10,468 bases of DNA from Bacteroidetes/Chlorobi group bacterium ChocPot_Mid (GTDB lineage Bacteria; Bacteroidota; Ignavibacteria; Kapaibacteriales; UBA2268), in NCBI GenBank assembly GCA_003731675.1, contig RCNQ01000158.1:1-10468 (forward strand), in the 5' to 3' direction. The translations under genes were made by a program, and so were the position numbers. The notes beneath the pieces were generated by a model. That model was not told the origin of the DNA, searched no databases, and saw only the letters and a list, made by a program, of their open reading frames with translations. This document shows positions 1 to 7,211 of this stretch, piece after piece. How positions within the stretch are numbered: the first letter of the stretch is position 1; every line of letters starts with the position of its first letter.

Positions 1-1
1 A

Positions 2-739
2 TTAACTGCATGGACTATGCTTGCAAAAGCAAGAAATACGATTGATGAAATGAAAGATAAAATTTCTTCCGAATTACTTGATAAAGTGATGAACGAAATC
101 TATATTGCTGAAGGTTCAGACTGGTTTTGGTGGTATGGTGATGAACATCAAGCAGAAAACAAAGCTGATTTCGATGTCATGTTCAGGTGGCATATTGAAA
201 ATATTTATAAATTGTTAAAACTTGATGTTCCTCCTGAAGTTTTGATGCCCATTGGTTCAAAATCTTTCAAACCATCTGTTGTACAGCAAAGAGGAGAGGT
301 ATTACCCATAATTGACGGCAAAATATCCGATTCAGAAAAATGGATTGATGCAGGATACTTTGATGCTTCATCATCGGGTTCAGCTATGCATCAGGTCGGT
401 GAAATTTTGCACAGGGTTTGGTTCGCTTCTGGTAATAATAAACTCTTTTTCAGATGTGATTTAACTCATAAATTACAAAGTGGTGATTCAATTGAATTTA
501 GATTTATTAATCCAGTGAAATTTTCTGTAATTATTAATTGTGATAATTTCAAATTGAATTCTGATAATATAATAAATCTGAATCTTCTGGAATTTGCTAT
601 GGATGAAATTATTGAGTTTTCTCTTTCACAAAATGTAATAGGGAATAATGATGAATTCGAATTTATTGTAAAAAGTAAAACAAAAAATAATGAAATTACT
701 TATCCAAGACAAGGAAGTATTAAGGTTGAAATTAAATAA
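2..739 (+). CDS. Glycoside hydrolase family 57-type protein, C-terminal part (5' end outside window)
   Basis: This is the last ~245 residues of a protein whose frame is open to the left edge, so an ATG at 17 is unlikely to be the true start; codons before it (L-T-A-W-T) fit the family. The signature is GSDWFWWYGDEH (about residues 33-44 from the ATG at 17), followed by an FRWHIENIYKLL segment. That pattern is typical of the helical region after the catalytic barrel in GH57 alpha-amylase/alpha-mannosidase-like enzymes (COG1449 type). Further on, the stretch with LPIIDGKISDSEKWIDAG (about 96-113), then AMHQ and LFFRCDL (to ~149), matches the beta-rich C-terminal module of these proteins. Family members act on alpha-glucans such as glycogen or maltodextrin, usually in the cytoplasm. 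The catalytic Glu and Asp would lie upstream and cannot be checked, so substrate is unknown. A 162-base AT-rich gap without a clear terminator follows. Confidence 0.8.
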   Translation, partial: LTAWTMLAKARNTIDEMKDKISSELLDKVMNEIYIAEGSDWFWWYGDEHQAENKADFDVMFRWHIENIYKLLKLDVPPEVLMPIGSKSFKPSVVQQRGEVLPIIDGKISDSEKWIDAGYFDASSSGSAMHQVGEILHRVWFASGNNKLFFRCDLTHKLQSGDSIEFRFINPVKFSVIINCDNFKLNSDNIINLNLLEFAMDEIIEFSLSQNVIGNNDEFEFIVKSKTKNNEITYPRQGSIKVEIK

Positions 740-901
740 ATTCTTCAATTTTTTTATTTTAGTCAAGTCTTATATTTTTATTTCCATTACAAAGTCCATA
801 ATGTAATTTATAAAATTTATGAAAATCCATTCACAATTAGTAAAAGAACTTTTCGTTTATACCCCTTTAAAATTTTGTTGAAGCTAAATTATGAGTAAAA
901 A

Positions 902-3193
902 ATGAAAAAATTATTATTAATTGTACTGTTAAGTCTATTATATTTCAATTATTTATTAAGTCAGGAAGAACAATCCTCTACAAATAAAGGTACCATTAGT
1001 GGTTCAGTTATCAGCAAAACCACTCAACAACCTTTACAAAGTATTACTGTCAGAGTTCTAAATACAAATTTTGGAGCTTTTACTGATAGCAAAGGAAAAT
1101 TTCAAATTAATAACATTCCAAATGGTACATACTCTGTCCAATTTACAGGTATTGGATTTGAAAAATACGTACAGACTGATGTTATGGTAAATTCAGCAAT
1201 GCCAAGGAAATTAGAAATTCAGCTGGTTGATAAAGTTATTGAACTTCAGGGAGCAGAAGTCAGAGCAAGTTATTTCATTAAGAATGCTGAGACTGTTACA
1301 AGTACTCAATCATTAAGTTACGAAGACATAAGAAGATCCCCAGGTGCTCAGGAAGACGTTATCAGAGCAACTGCTTTACTTCCGGGGGTTGCTGTTACTT
1401 CAGCAGGACGTAATGACTTAATTGTTCGAGGTGGAGCACCTTTCGAAAATTTATTTGTTGTTGATAATATTGAAATTCCTAATATTAATCATTTTGGCTC
1501 ACAAGGAGCTACAGGTGGACCTCTGTCAATTATCAATATAGATTTTGTAAGAGATGTAAGCTTTTCTTCAGGTGGTTTTGGTTCAAAATATGGTAACAAA
1601 GTGTCTTCTCTGACAAATATTCAACTACGTAACGGTAATGAAGATATGTTTGGTGGGAAAGTGAACTTATCAGCAACAGGATTTGGTTTGGGTTTGGAAG
1701 GACCTGTTGGAAATAGCGGTTCATTTCTGTTCAGTGCAAGAAGAAGTTATCTCGACTTAATTTTTAAAGCTGCAGGATTTTCTTTCATACCAGAATACTG
1801 GGATTTTCAAACAAAAATTCACTATGACATTAATTCAAATAATTCCTTGTCATTCTTGGGAATCGGAGCATTAAACACTGTATCATTAAATAATGAAACA
1901 TTGGATGACAGATACGGGAACAGCAGAGTGCAAGTACCTAATCAAAATCAATACTTTTCTGGGTTTACATGGCAAACCTTATTCAAAGATGGGTTTGGCA
2001 GATTTACTTTAGGTAGAACATTTACAACTTTCAATACTTCACAAAAAGATTCTAATCTCGTTGAAATCTTCAAAAACCTTTCAGACGAAGGAGAAACAAG
2101 CTTAAAAACTGATTTTGAATTCAAAATAAATACCGAAATGGATATTATGCTGGGTAATCAAATTAAATATGCCTCAAAATTAACTTATGACATAAATATT
2201 CCCGGTTATATCAGAACAGATAACAATGGGATTCCACAGGAATTAAAAGTTGATACCTCATTTACATCATTAAAAAATTCAAGTTACCTCAGTTTAACAA
2301 CAGCTATTGGAAACCACAAGGTTACATTAGGTGGCAGGTTAGATTATTATGATATGACTGAACCGAAATTTTACTTTTCTCCCAGGTTGTCAGTGATTTA
2401 TCAATTAAATGATGTATCTGCAATTACATTTAGTGCTGGTAGATATTATCAGGCACCAAGCTTTATTTGGCTAGTAGGGGGGAGTACTGAACCAATGAAG
2501 GCAATTCAGGCAGACCAATTAGTTATGGGTTACGACCATACACCTATGGAAGATTTGAAAGTTCAGCTTGAGGTTTATTATAAGTGGTATTCAAATTATC
2601 CTGGTAGAGTCTGGAGACCTCAAGCTGTTTTAGCACCTGCAGGTTTTGATGATATTAATAATGATATACCCTATGGTCTTGAGCCACTTTCAATGACTGC
2701 TAAGGGTTACTCAAGAGGTGCTGAACTATTTATTCAAAAAAAACTTAGTGATATTCCTCTTTATGGATTGCTTAGTATTACTTACAGCGACACAAAATTT
2801 ACTTCACTTGATGGTATTGAACGAGTAGGTACTTATGATTCTCGCTTTATTTTTAATTTATCCTTAGGTTATAAATTTAACTATGATTGGGAAGTAGCAA
2901 CTAAATTCAGAGCATCAACAGGGTTGCCTACAACACCTTATTTAACAAATGGAAAGCTTGATTATTCAAAATATAATGAAGGTGAAAGATTACCATTCTT
3001 TCATGCTCTTGATTTGAGAGTTGATAAAAAATGGAATTTTTCAAAAATGGCTCTGACAACATATATTGACATTCAAAATATTTATGGCAGAAAAAATGTA
3101 TCACAAATTCGTTGGAATCCAAGATTAAACGCTCCTGAATATGGAGCAAGTTTAGGAATACTTCCAAGTATCGGGATAAATCTGGAATTTTAA
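902..3193 (+). CDS. TonB-dependent outer-membrane receptor with carboxypeptidase-regulatory-like N-terminal domain
   Basis: This is a complete 763-residue protein. A signal peptide covers residues 1-20 (MKKLLLIVLLSLLYFNYLLS, cleavage likely before QEE). Residues ~29-115 form a carboxypeptidase-D regulatory-like beta-sandwich (GTISGSV, GAFTDSKGKFQINNIPNGTY), the usual extension in FCB-group receptors. A TonB plug follows at ~128-240 (RATALLPGVAV, NDLIVRGGAPFENLFVVDNIEIP), then a beta-barrel with alternating aromatic strands that ends in a terminal Phe (SIGINLEF), as expected for BAM-inserted proteins. It should import a ligand across the outer membrane using TonB-ExbBD energy. The ligand cannot be read from sequence. 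No SusD-like lipoprotein follows, which argues against a classical polysaccharide SusCD pair, and its length is shorter than the ~1000 residues common for SusC. The ATG at 902 lacks a Shine-Dalgarno motif; it overlaps the stop of a four-codon reading frame (891-905). Confidence 0.9.
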   Translation: MKKLLLIVLLSLLYFNYLLSQEEQSSTNKGTISGSVISKTTQQPLQSITVRVLNTNFGAFTDSKGKFQINNIPNGTYSVQFTGIGFEKYVQTDVMVNSAMPRKLEIQLVDKVIELQGAEVRASYFIKNAETVTSTQSLSYEDIRRSPGAQEDVIRATALLPGVAVTSAGRNDLIVRGGAPFENLFVVDNIEIPNINHFGSQGATGGPLSIINIDFVRDVSFSSGGFGSKYGNKVSSLTNIQLRNGNEDMFGGKVNLSATGFGLGLEGPVGNSGSFLFSARRSYLDLIFKAAGFSFIPEYWDFQTKIHYDINSNNSLSFLGIGALNTVSLNNETLDDRYGNSRVQVPNQNQYFSGFTWQTLFKDGFGRFTLGRTFTTFNTSQKDSNLVEIFKNLSDEGETSLKTDFEFKINTEMDIMLGNQIKYASKLTYDINIPGYIRTDNNGIPQELKVDTSFTSLKNSSYLSLTTAIGNHKVTLGGRLDYYDMTEPKFYFSPRLSVIYQLNDVSAITFSAGRYYQAPSFIWLVGGSTEPMKAIQADQLVMGYDHTPMEDLKVQLEVYYKWYSNYPGRVWRPQAVLAPAGFDDINNDIPYGLEPLSMTAKGYSRGAELFIQKKLSDIPLYGLLSITYSDTKFTSLDGIERVGTYDSRFIFNLSLGYKFNYDWEVATKFRASTGLPTTPYLTNGKLDYSKYNEGERLPFFHALDLRVDKKWNFSKMALTTYIDIQNIYGRKNVSQIRWNPRLNAPEYGASLGILPSIGINLEF

Positions 3194-3287
3194 GTAATAC
3201 TCCTTTAAAAAATTGAATTTTTATAAAATAAATTTTTACTATATTGCATTTTTATGTAATTAGTTATTCAATATTTTAGGAACTATT

Positions 3288-4406
3288 ATGAAGAAATACA
3301 AAATTGCTTGGTTACCTGGTGATGGAGTTGGAATTGAAGTTCTCGATGCAACAAAGATTGTTCTTGACAAATTAGAATTAAATGCTGAATATATACATGG
3401 CGATATAGGGTGGGAATTCTGGTGCAAAGAAGGTGACGCACTTCCACAAAGAACAATTGACCTTTTAAACAACGTTGATGCTGCTATGTTCGGTGCTATT
3501 ACTTCTAAACCGGTAAAAGCAGCTGAAGCAGAATTAATTCCTGCACTAAAGGGAAAAGGTCTTATTTATCGTTCACCCATTGTCAGAATGAGACAATTAT
3601 TTGATTTGTACATCTGCTTAAGACCTACGAAAGCTTATCCCGGAAATCCATTGAACTTTAGAGATGATATTGATATCGTTATGTTTCGAGAAAACACTGA
3701 AGACCTTTACTCCGGTGTTGAATTCAATACCGTACCTAAGGAATTATCTGATGTTCTTACAAAGTTGTCAAAACCATTTGCTAAATTCAAAGACTTATCA
3801 GGTGAAGACTATGCAATATCTTGTAAAATCAATACTAAGTTGGGATGTGAACGTATTATCAGAGCCGCTTTCGACTTTGCAGTAAAACACAACCGAAAAA
3901 AAGTAACTGTTGTACATAAAGCCAATGTTGTAAGAGCAACTGATGGACTGTTCTTTGAAACTTATAAGGAAGTTGCAAAAGACTATCCGACAATTCAGAC
4001 AGATGATGCAAACATTGATGCAATGACTATGTGGCTATTGAAAAATCCAATGAATTATGATGTTTTGGTCGCCCCAAATCTTTATGGAGATATAATTTCA
4101 GATTTATGCGCACAAATGGTTGGTGGTCTTGGTTTCGGATGTTCAGGAAATATTGGTGAAAAACTTGCTGTTTTCGAACCAACACATGGGTCGGCTCCTA
4201 AATACTTTGGTCAAAATAAAGTTAACCCAATTGCAACTATTCTTGCCGCTAAAATGATGCTTGATTGGCTCGGAGAAAAAGAAATGGCAGGAAGACTCGA
4301 AAATGCAACTGCTCAAGTCATCAATGAAGGCAAAATCAGAACTTATGATATGGGTGGCTCAAACAAGACTTACGAATTAGCACAAGCTATTGCTGATAAA
4401 TTATAG
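3288..4406 (+). CDS. Isocitrate/isopropylmalate-family dehydrogenase, probably isocitrate dehydrogenase
   Basis: A complete 372-residue beta-decarboxylating dehydrogenase, which oxidises a 2-hydroxyacid with NAD(P)+ and Mg2+/Mn2+ and releases CO2. Visible family features are the N-terminal LPGDGVG (9-15), the substrate loop with S96, R102 and R112 (SPIVRMRQ and DLYICLRP), FRENTEDLYSGVE (133-145, with R134 and Y141), the catalytic-lysine segment HKANVVRATDG (K211), metal-binding aspartates near D244, D268 and D272 (LYGDIISD), and the nucleotide loop HGSAPKYFGQNKVNP (300-314). LYICLRP and the KY...V nucleotide loop resemble E. coli-type NADP isocitrate dehydrogenase. The SPIV segment has Ile where that enzyme has the substrate-contacting Asn, as in homoisocitrate dehydrogenases. 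Isocitrate is the likeliest substrate; homoisocitrate and 3-isopropylmalate are alternatives. No leu or lys genes lie nearby. The start is supported by AGGA at 3278-3281, six bases before the ATG. Confidence 0.82.
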   Translation: MKKYKIAWLPGDGVGIEVLDATKIVLDKLELNAEYIHGDIGWEFWCKEGDALPQRTIDLLNNVDAAMFGAITSKPVKAAEAELIPALKGKGLIYRSPIVRMRQLFDLYICLRPTKAYPGNPLNFRDDIDIVMFRENTEDLYSGVEFNTVPKELSDVLTKLSKPFAKFKDLSGEDYAISCKINTKLGCERIIRAAFDFAVKHNRKKVTVVHKANVVRATDGLFFETYKEVAKDYPTIQTDDANIDAMTMWLLKNPMNYDVLVAPNLYGDIISDLCAQMVGGLGFGCSGNIGEKLAVFEPTHGSAPKYFGQNKVNPIATILAAKMMLDWLGEKEMAGRLENATAQVINEGKIRTYDMGGSNKTYELAQAIADKL

Positions 4407-4424
4407 GTTCTGTTTGTAAATATT

Positions 4425-4443
4425 AAATTTTACACTAAAATTT
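4425..4443 (+). terminator. AT-only hairpin after the dehydrogenase gene, possible weak terminator
   Basis: There is a perfect 8-base inverted repeat, AAATTTTA-CAC-TAAAATTT, starting 19 bases after the stop codon of the dehydrogenase. The stem has no G-C pairs and no real T-tract follows, so it would be a poor intrinsic terminator. It may be chance in AT-rich DNA. Confidence 0.25.
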
Positions 4444-4528
4444 CAAATAAATTATCATTATTTGTAAAAAGTAAGATAATTTTGTGTTTTAATTATTTGT
4501 TATCCAATAAATTTATTGTAAAAAGCTA

Positions 4529-5389
4529 ATGAAGGAAATACTAAGAATCCTGTTTCAGGAAAGAAAAGTTACTTTTTGGAAAGTCTTTACAGCGATTTTA
4601 TTAACAGGACTGTTCATGTCAGCCATCTCAGAATTTTATTATTATATTCGTAATGAAATTAAGCAAATGGCTGATAAAACAAAAATATCTATTGTTCTTA
4701 ATGACAATACCGAAGAATCTGAGATAAAATCAATCATCAGGAAACTACAAAGTAATCCAAAAATCAATACAATCGAATATATTTCATCAGAACAGGCAGA
4801 ATTTGAATTCTTTAAAACTCATCCTTCATTTTCAAAAGATTTATTAACTGTAAATCCTTTTCCTCCATTGATTAATTTTACATTACTTGAAAATTACTTC
4901 AATCTGAAAGAAATTAAAAATATCACAAAAAAACTACAAAAAAATAAAAATATCATTGAAATAAAATACAAAAAGGATTTCCTCATAATTTTCCTTTCCG
5001 TAAAACAAAATTTGTTCACTTTTTTCTATTTCATTGCCTCATTAATACTTATTATGATAATTTTGATACATTATTTTGCAGTTAGATATAACTATTTTAA
5101 TTTGCCAGATAAAGTATCAGACAGATTGATATTGGGAGATGAAGAGACCAAACCTTTAACAATGGCAAAATACAAAATAGCAGTTACCATTTTTATTTTA
5201 ATATTAATATTGATAAGTATTTTTATAACTTCTCTGATAATATTTGCTCTTTGGTGGTTCCTGAAGGATATTATTATCTGGATAGGTATAATGAATATCA
5301 GAAGGTTATTAACAGGTCTGTTTATTACAGGTGGACTTATGTTGTATATTTCAATTTTTACAGCAATTATTATGAGAAAGAAAGTCTAA
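4529..5389 (+). CDS. ftsX: FtsX-like cell-division permease subunit
   Basis: This 286-residue inner-membrane protein has the FtsX layout. There is a short cytoplasmic N-terminus, TM1 at ~17-38, and a periplasmic domain at ~40-155 that includes the family mark NPFPP (109-113, canonical NPLPP). TM2 lies at ~160-185, TM3 at ~217-245 and TM4 at ~259-282. FtsX partners with the ATPase FtsE; the complex regulates septal peptidoglycan hydrolases through the periplasmic domain. The cytoplasmic loop between TM2 and TM3 (~186-213, with DKVSDRLILGDEETKPL) does not show the usual coupling helix ending in a LVGA-like motif. The protein is very rich in Lys, Ile and Phe. ftsE is not in the window. The stop codon shares a base with the lptG start, implying one transcript and translational coupling. 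No Shine-Dalgarno motif precedes the ATG. Assignment rests on topology and NPFPP, so it is good but not certain. Confidence 0.78.
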   Translation: MKEILRILFQERKVTFWKVFTAILLTGLFMSAISEFYYYIRNEIKQMADKTKISIVLNDNTEESEIKSIIRKLQSNPKINTIEYISSEQAEFEFFKTHPSFSKDLLTVNPFPPLINFTLLENYFNLKEIKNITKKLQKNKNIIEIKYKKDFLIIFLSVKQNLFTFFYFIASLILIMIILIHYFAVRYNYFNLPDKVSDRLILGDEETKPLTMAKYKIAVTIFILILILISIFITSLIIFALWWFLKDIIIWIGIMNIRRLLTGLFITGGLMLYISIFTAIIMRKKV

Positions 5390-6471
5390 TGGGTCTATTA
5401 GACAGATATATATTAAAACAACTTTCATTGACTTTTCTCTTTTCGATGGTAGCGTTGACATTGATTTTTTTAATTGTGAATTACCTCGAAACTCTTGATA
5501 ATTTTCTTGATAAGAATGTCCGATGGGACATTATAGCATTATATTATATCTATTATTTACCTGAAATATTAAAAATACTTACACCTGTTGCCTTACTCGT
5601 ATCAACATTGTTCACAATTGGAAGATTATCCACACAAAATGAAATCACAGCGATTAAAACAGGTGGTATTAGTCTTTACAGGATTATGTTACCATTAGCA
5701 ACTTTCAGTATCATTCTAAGTTTCGGACAGCTCTATTTCAATGGCTGGATTGTACCTAAATCTTTGCAAAATAAATTTCAGATTGAAGAGAAATACTTGT
5801 ATAAGCGAATTAGTGGTGGTCCAATCTTCAATTTATATTTTAGAGATAATCCGACAACAAATGTTATAATACAGTACTATGATTCAGAAACAAGAACAGG
5901 TAACAAAACTACGATAGAAACCTATAGCTCCGAAAAATCACCCAGATTATTAAAGAGAATTGAAGCCAGAAAAATCATTTGGGATTCGGTTAATTCCGAT
6001 TGGATATTATTAGCAGGACTAATTAGAGATTTCAGTAAAGAAAAAATCACGATGCAACCATTTGATTCGCTGAACTCACATATAAGTATATCTCATGAAA
6101 GAATTTCCCAGTTAAAAAGGTCCCCTGAAGAAATGAACTACAATGAATTGAAAGAATACATTGACATCCTGAAACAAGGAGGTAAAGATGTCCGACAACA
6201 AATGATTGAATACTATGGAAATTTTGCCTTTCCTTTTGCTAATTTCATTGTTGTCTTGTTTGGTGTACCTTTTGCATCAGTTAGGCGTAAAGGAGGATTA
6301 GCTGTTCAAATAGGTGCTGCTTTAGTAATATCATTTTTGTACCTTGTATTCACAAAAATTTCACAGACTTTGGGCTTAGCAACTGAAATAGAACCTATGC
6401 TTGCTGGTTGGGGAGCTAATATTATCTTTTTCATTTTAGGAATCTTCACAATTTTTAAAACCCGAACCTAA
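5389..6471 (+). CDS. lptG: LptF/LptG-family LPS export permease
   Basis: The gene encodes 360 residues from the ATG at 5389, in the shared-base arrangement TAATG with ftsX. An ATG 46 codons further upstream in frame is rejected because it would lie deep inside ftsX and add a non-family tail; family members begin MxLLDRYIL as here. The protein is an inner-membrane subunit of the LptB2FG transporter that extracts lipopolysaccharide and passes it to LptC. TM1 lies at ~12-32 and TM2-TM3 at ~50-118, with the conserved cytoplasmic segment NEITAIKTGGISLYRI (84-99) that contacts the ATPase. A periplasmic beta-jellyroll region spans ~122-245, and C-terminal TMs span ~276-297, 303-325 and 335-355 with the FGVPFASVRRKGG motif (291-303). 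LptF and LptG are paralogues; length and the ETLDNFLDK start favour LptG, but LptF is not excluded. The partner paralogue and lptB are not in the window. Confidence 0.85.
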   Translation: MGLLDRYILKQLSLTFLFSMVALTLIFLIVNYLETLDNFLDKNVRWDIIALYYIYYLPEILKILTPVALLVSTLFTIGRLSTQNEITAIKTGGISLYRIMLPLATFSIILSFGQLYFNGWIVPKSLQNKFQIEEKYLYKRISGGPIFNLYFRDNPTTNVIIQYYDSETRTGNKTTIETYSSEKSPRLLKRIEARKIIWDSVNSDWILLAGLIRDFSKEKITMQPFDSLNSHISISHERISQLKRSPEEMNYNELKEYIDILKQGGKDVRQQMIEYYGNFAFPFANFIVVLFGVPFASVRRKGGLAVQIGAALVISFLYLVFTKISQTLGLATEIEPMLAGWGANIIFFILGIFTIFKTRT

Positions 6472-6505
6472 TCCGATTGCACCTTAAGCACTGCCGAAGG
6501 TTGAA

Positions 6506-7150
6506 TTAAGGATACAATCTTTCTTTCCTCCAAATATCCCCATCTTTGAAATATCGAATTCTATCGTGCAAACGACTCTTTCTGCCTTGCCAGAATTCAT
6601 AAACATCGGGAATTAAACGATAACCACCCCAAAATGGCGGTAAAGGTACATCATTGGAAAATTTTGACATATACCCAACTACTTTCCTCATTAGCTTAAA
6701 TCTGCTGGATAAAGGTTTACTTTGCTCTGAAGCCCATGCACCCAAACGACTCAAATAATCACGTGTTTTAAAATATTCAAAAGATTCTTCTTCAGTTATT
6801 TTCTCTGTTCTGCCTTCAATTCTTACTTGTCTTTCAAGCTTATCCCAAAAAAACAGTAATGAAGCATTTGGATTTTCTGCCAATTCCTGCCCTTTGCGAC
6901 TTTCATAATTTGTAAAAAAGACAAAGCCGTTCTCATTGTAATTTTTTAAAAGTACAATTCTTGCTGATGGTTTTCCTTTTTTATCTGCTGTTGCCAGTGT
7001 CATTGCATTAACATCAAGAAAACCTGCCTTAATCGCTTCATCAAACCACAATGAAAATTGCTCGAAAGGATTATCTAAAGCAGTATATTCATCAAATTTT
7101 TGCTTACCGTAATCTCGCCTTAATGCATTTAGAGAGTCAATTATATTCAT
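6506..7150 (-). CDS. pdxH: Pyridoxamine 5'-phosphate oxidase
   Basis: A complete 214-residue FMN-dependent oxidase that converts pyridoxamine or pyridoxine 5'-phosphate to pyridoxal 5'-phosphate with O2, the last step of vitamin B6 synthesis and salvage, in the cytoplasm. Family motifs are in order: RIVLLK (64-69), FFTNYESRKGQEL (78-90), RQVRIEG (107-113), YFKTRDYLSRLGAWASEQS (126-144), FWGGYRLIP (173-181), EFWQGR and SRLHDR (185-197), and the conserved C-terminal RLYP. By comparison with the E. coli enzyme, the substrate-contacting Lys, Tyr, Arg, Ser, Arg and His appear retained as K69, Y126, R130, S134, R193 and H195. Length is normal. No Shine-Dalgarno motif precedes the ATG. It lies 61 bases downstream of the secreted CAP gene on the same strand, separated by a GC-rich hairpin, and runs convergent to lptG with only 34 bases between stops. 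Confidence 0.97.
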   Translation of the reverse strand: MNIIDSLNALRRDYGKQKFDEYTALDNPFEQFSLWFDEAIKAGFLDVNAMTLATADKKGKPSARIVLLKNYNENGFVFFTNYESRKGQELAENPNASLLFFWDKLERQVRIEGRTEKITEEESFEYFKTRDYLSRLGAWASEQSKPLSSRFKLMRKVVGYMSKFSNDVPLPPFWGGYRLIPDVYEFWQGRKSRLHDRIRYFKDGDIWRKERLYP

Positions 7151-7181
7151 CAGGACGTTAAATTATTATTTTAAAATTTAG

Positions 7182-7203
7182 TGGGGCATATTAAAATGCC
7201 CCA
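7182..7203 (-). terminator. GC-rich hairpin after the CAP-domain gene
   Basis: A perfect 8-base stem TGGGGCAT / ATGCCCCA with a 6-base loop begins 8 bases after the stop codon of the secreted CAP gene. On the minus strand it is followed by CTAAATTTTAAAAT, which is only a weak T-tract, so termination is probably partial and some read-through into pdxH is possible. The stem is the only GC-rich stretch in this gap. Confidence 0.6.
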
Positions 7204-7211
7204 TTCAGAAT

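Noticed and set aside
2477..2482. Run of six G inside the TonB receptor gene, considered as a phase-variation slippage site
   Set aside because: Six bases is short for phase variation, and the run encodes an expected VGG turn in the barrel with the frame intact.
3208..3222. AAAAAT-TGA-ATTTTT hairpin after the TonB receptor gene
   Set aside because: All pairs are A-T with a six-base stem, which is expected by chance in this base composition and would not terminate well.
4477..4484. TAATTTTG, an exact match to the Bacteroidota -7 form, 44 bases before ftsX
   Set aside because: No TTG lies at the expected ~19-base distance upstream (the nearest is 12 bases away), and such 8-mers are common in AT-rich gaps.
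4511..4525. Fifteen-base exact repeat ATTTATTGTAAAAAG, also at 661-675
   Set aside because: One copy is inside the GH57 coding region and the other before ftsX. One such match per 10 kb is unsurprising in AT-rich DNA, and nothing else links the sites.
5251..5388. A longer lptG reading frame beginning at an ATG at 5251
   Set aside because: It would overlap ftsX by ~139 bases and add 46 residues unlike the family, whose members begin MxLLDRYIL, matching the ATG at 5389.
6482..6511. CCTTAA...TTAAGG inverted repeat between the convergent lptG and pdxH genes
   Set aside because: The six-base stem has an 18-base loop and no T-tract on either strand, and it runs into the pdxH stop codon. It is too weak to call a bidirectional terminator.
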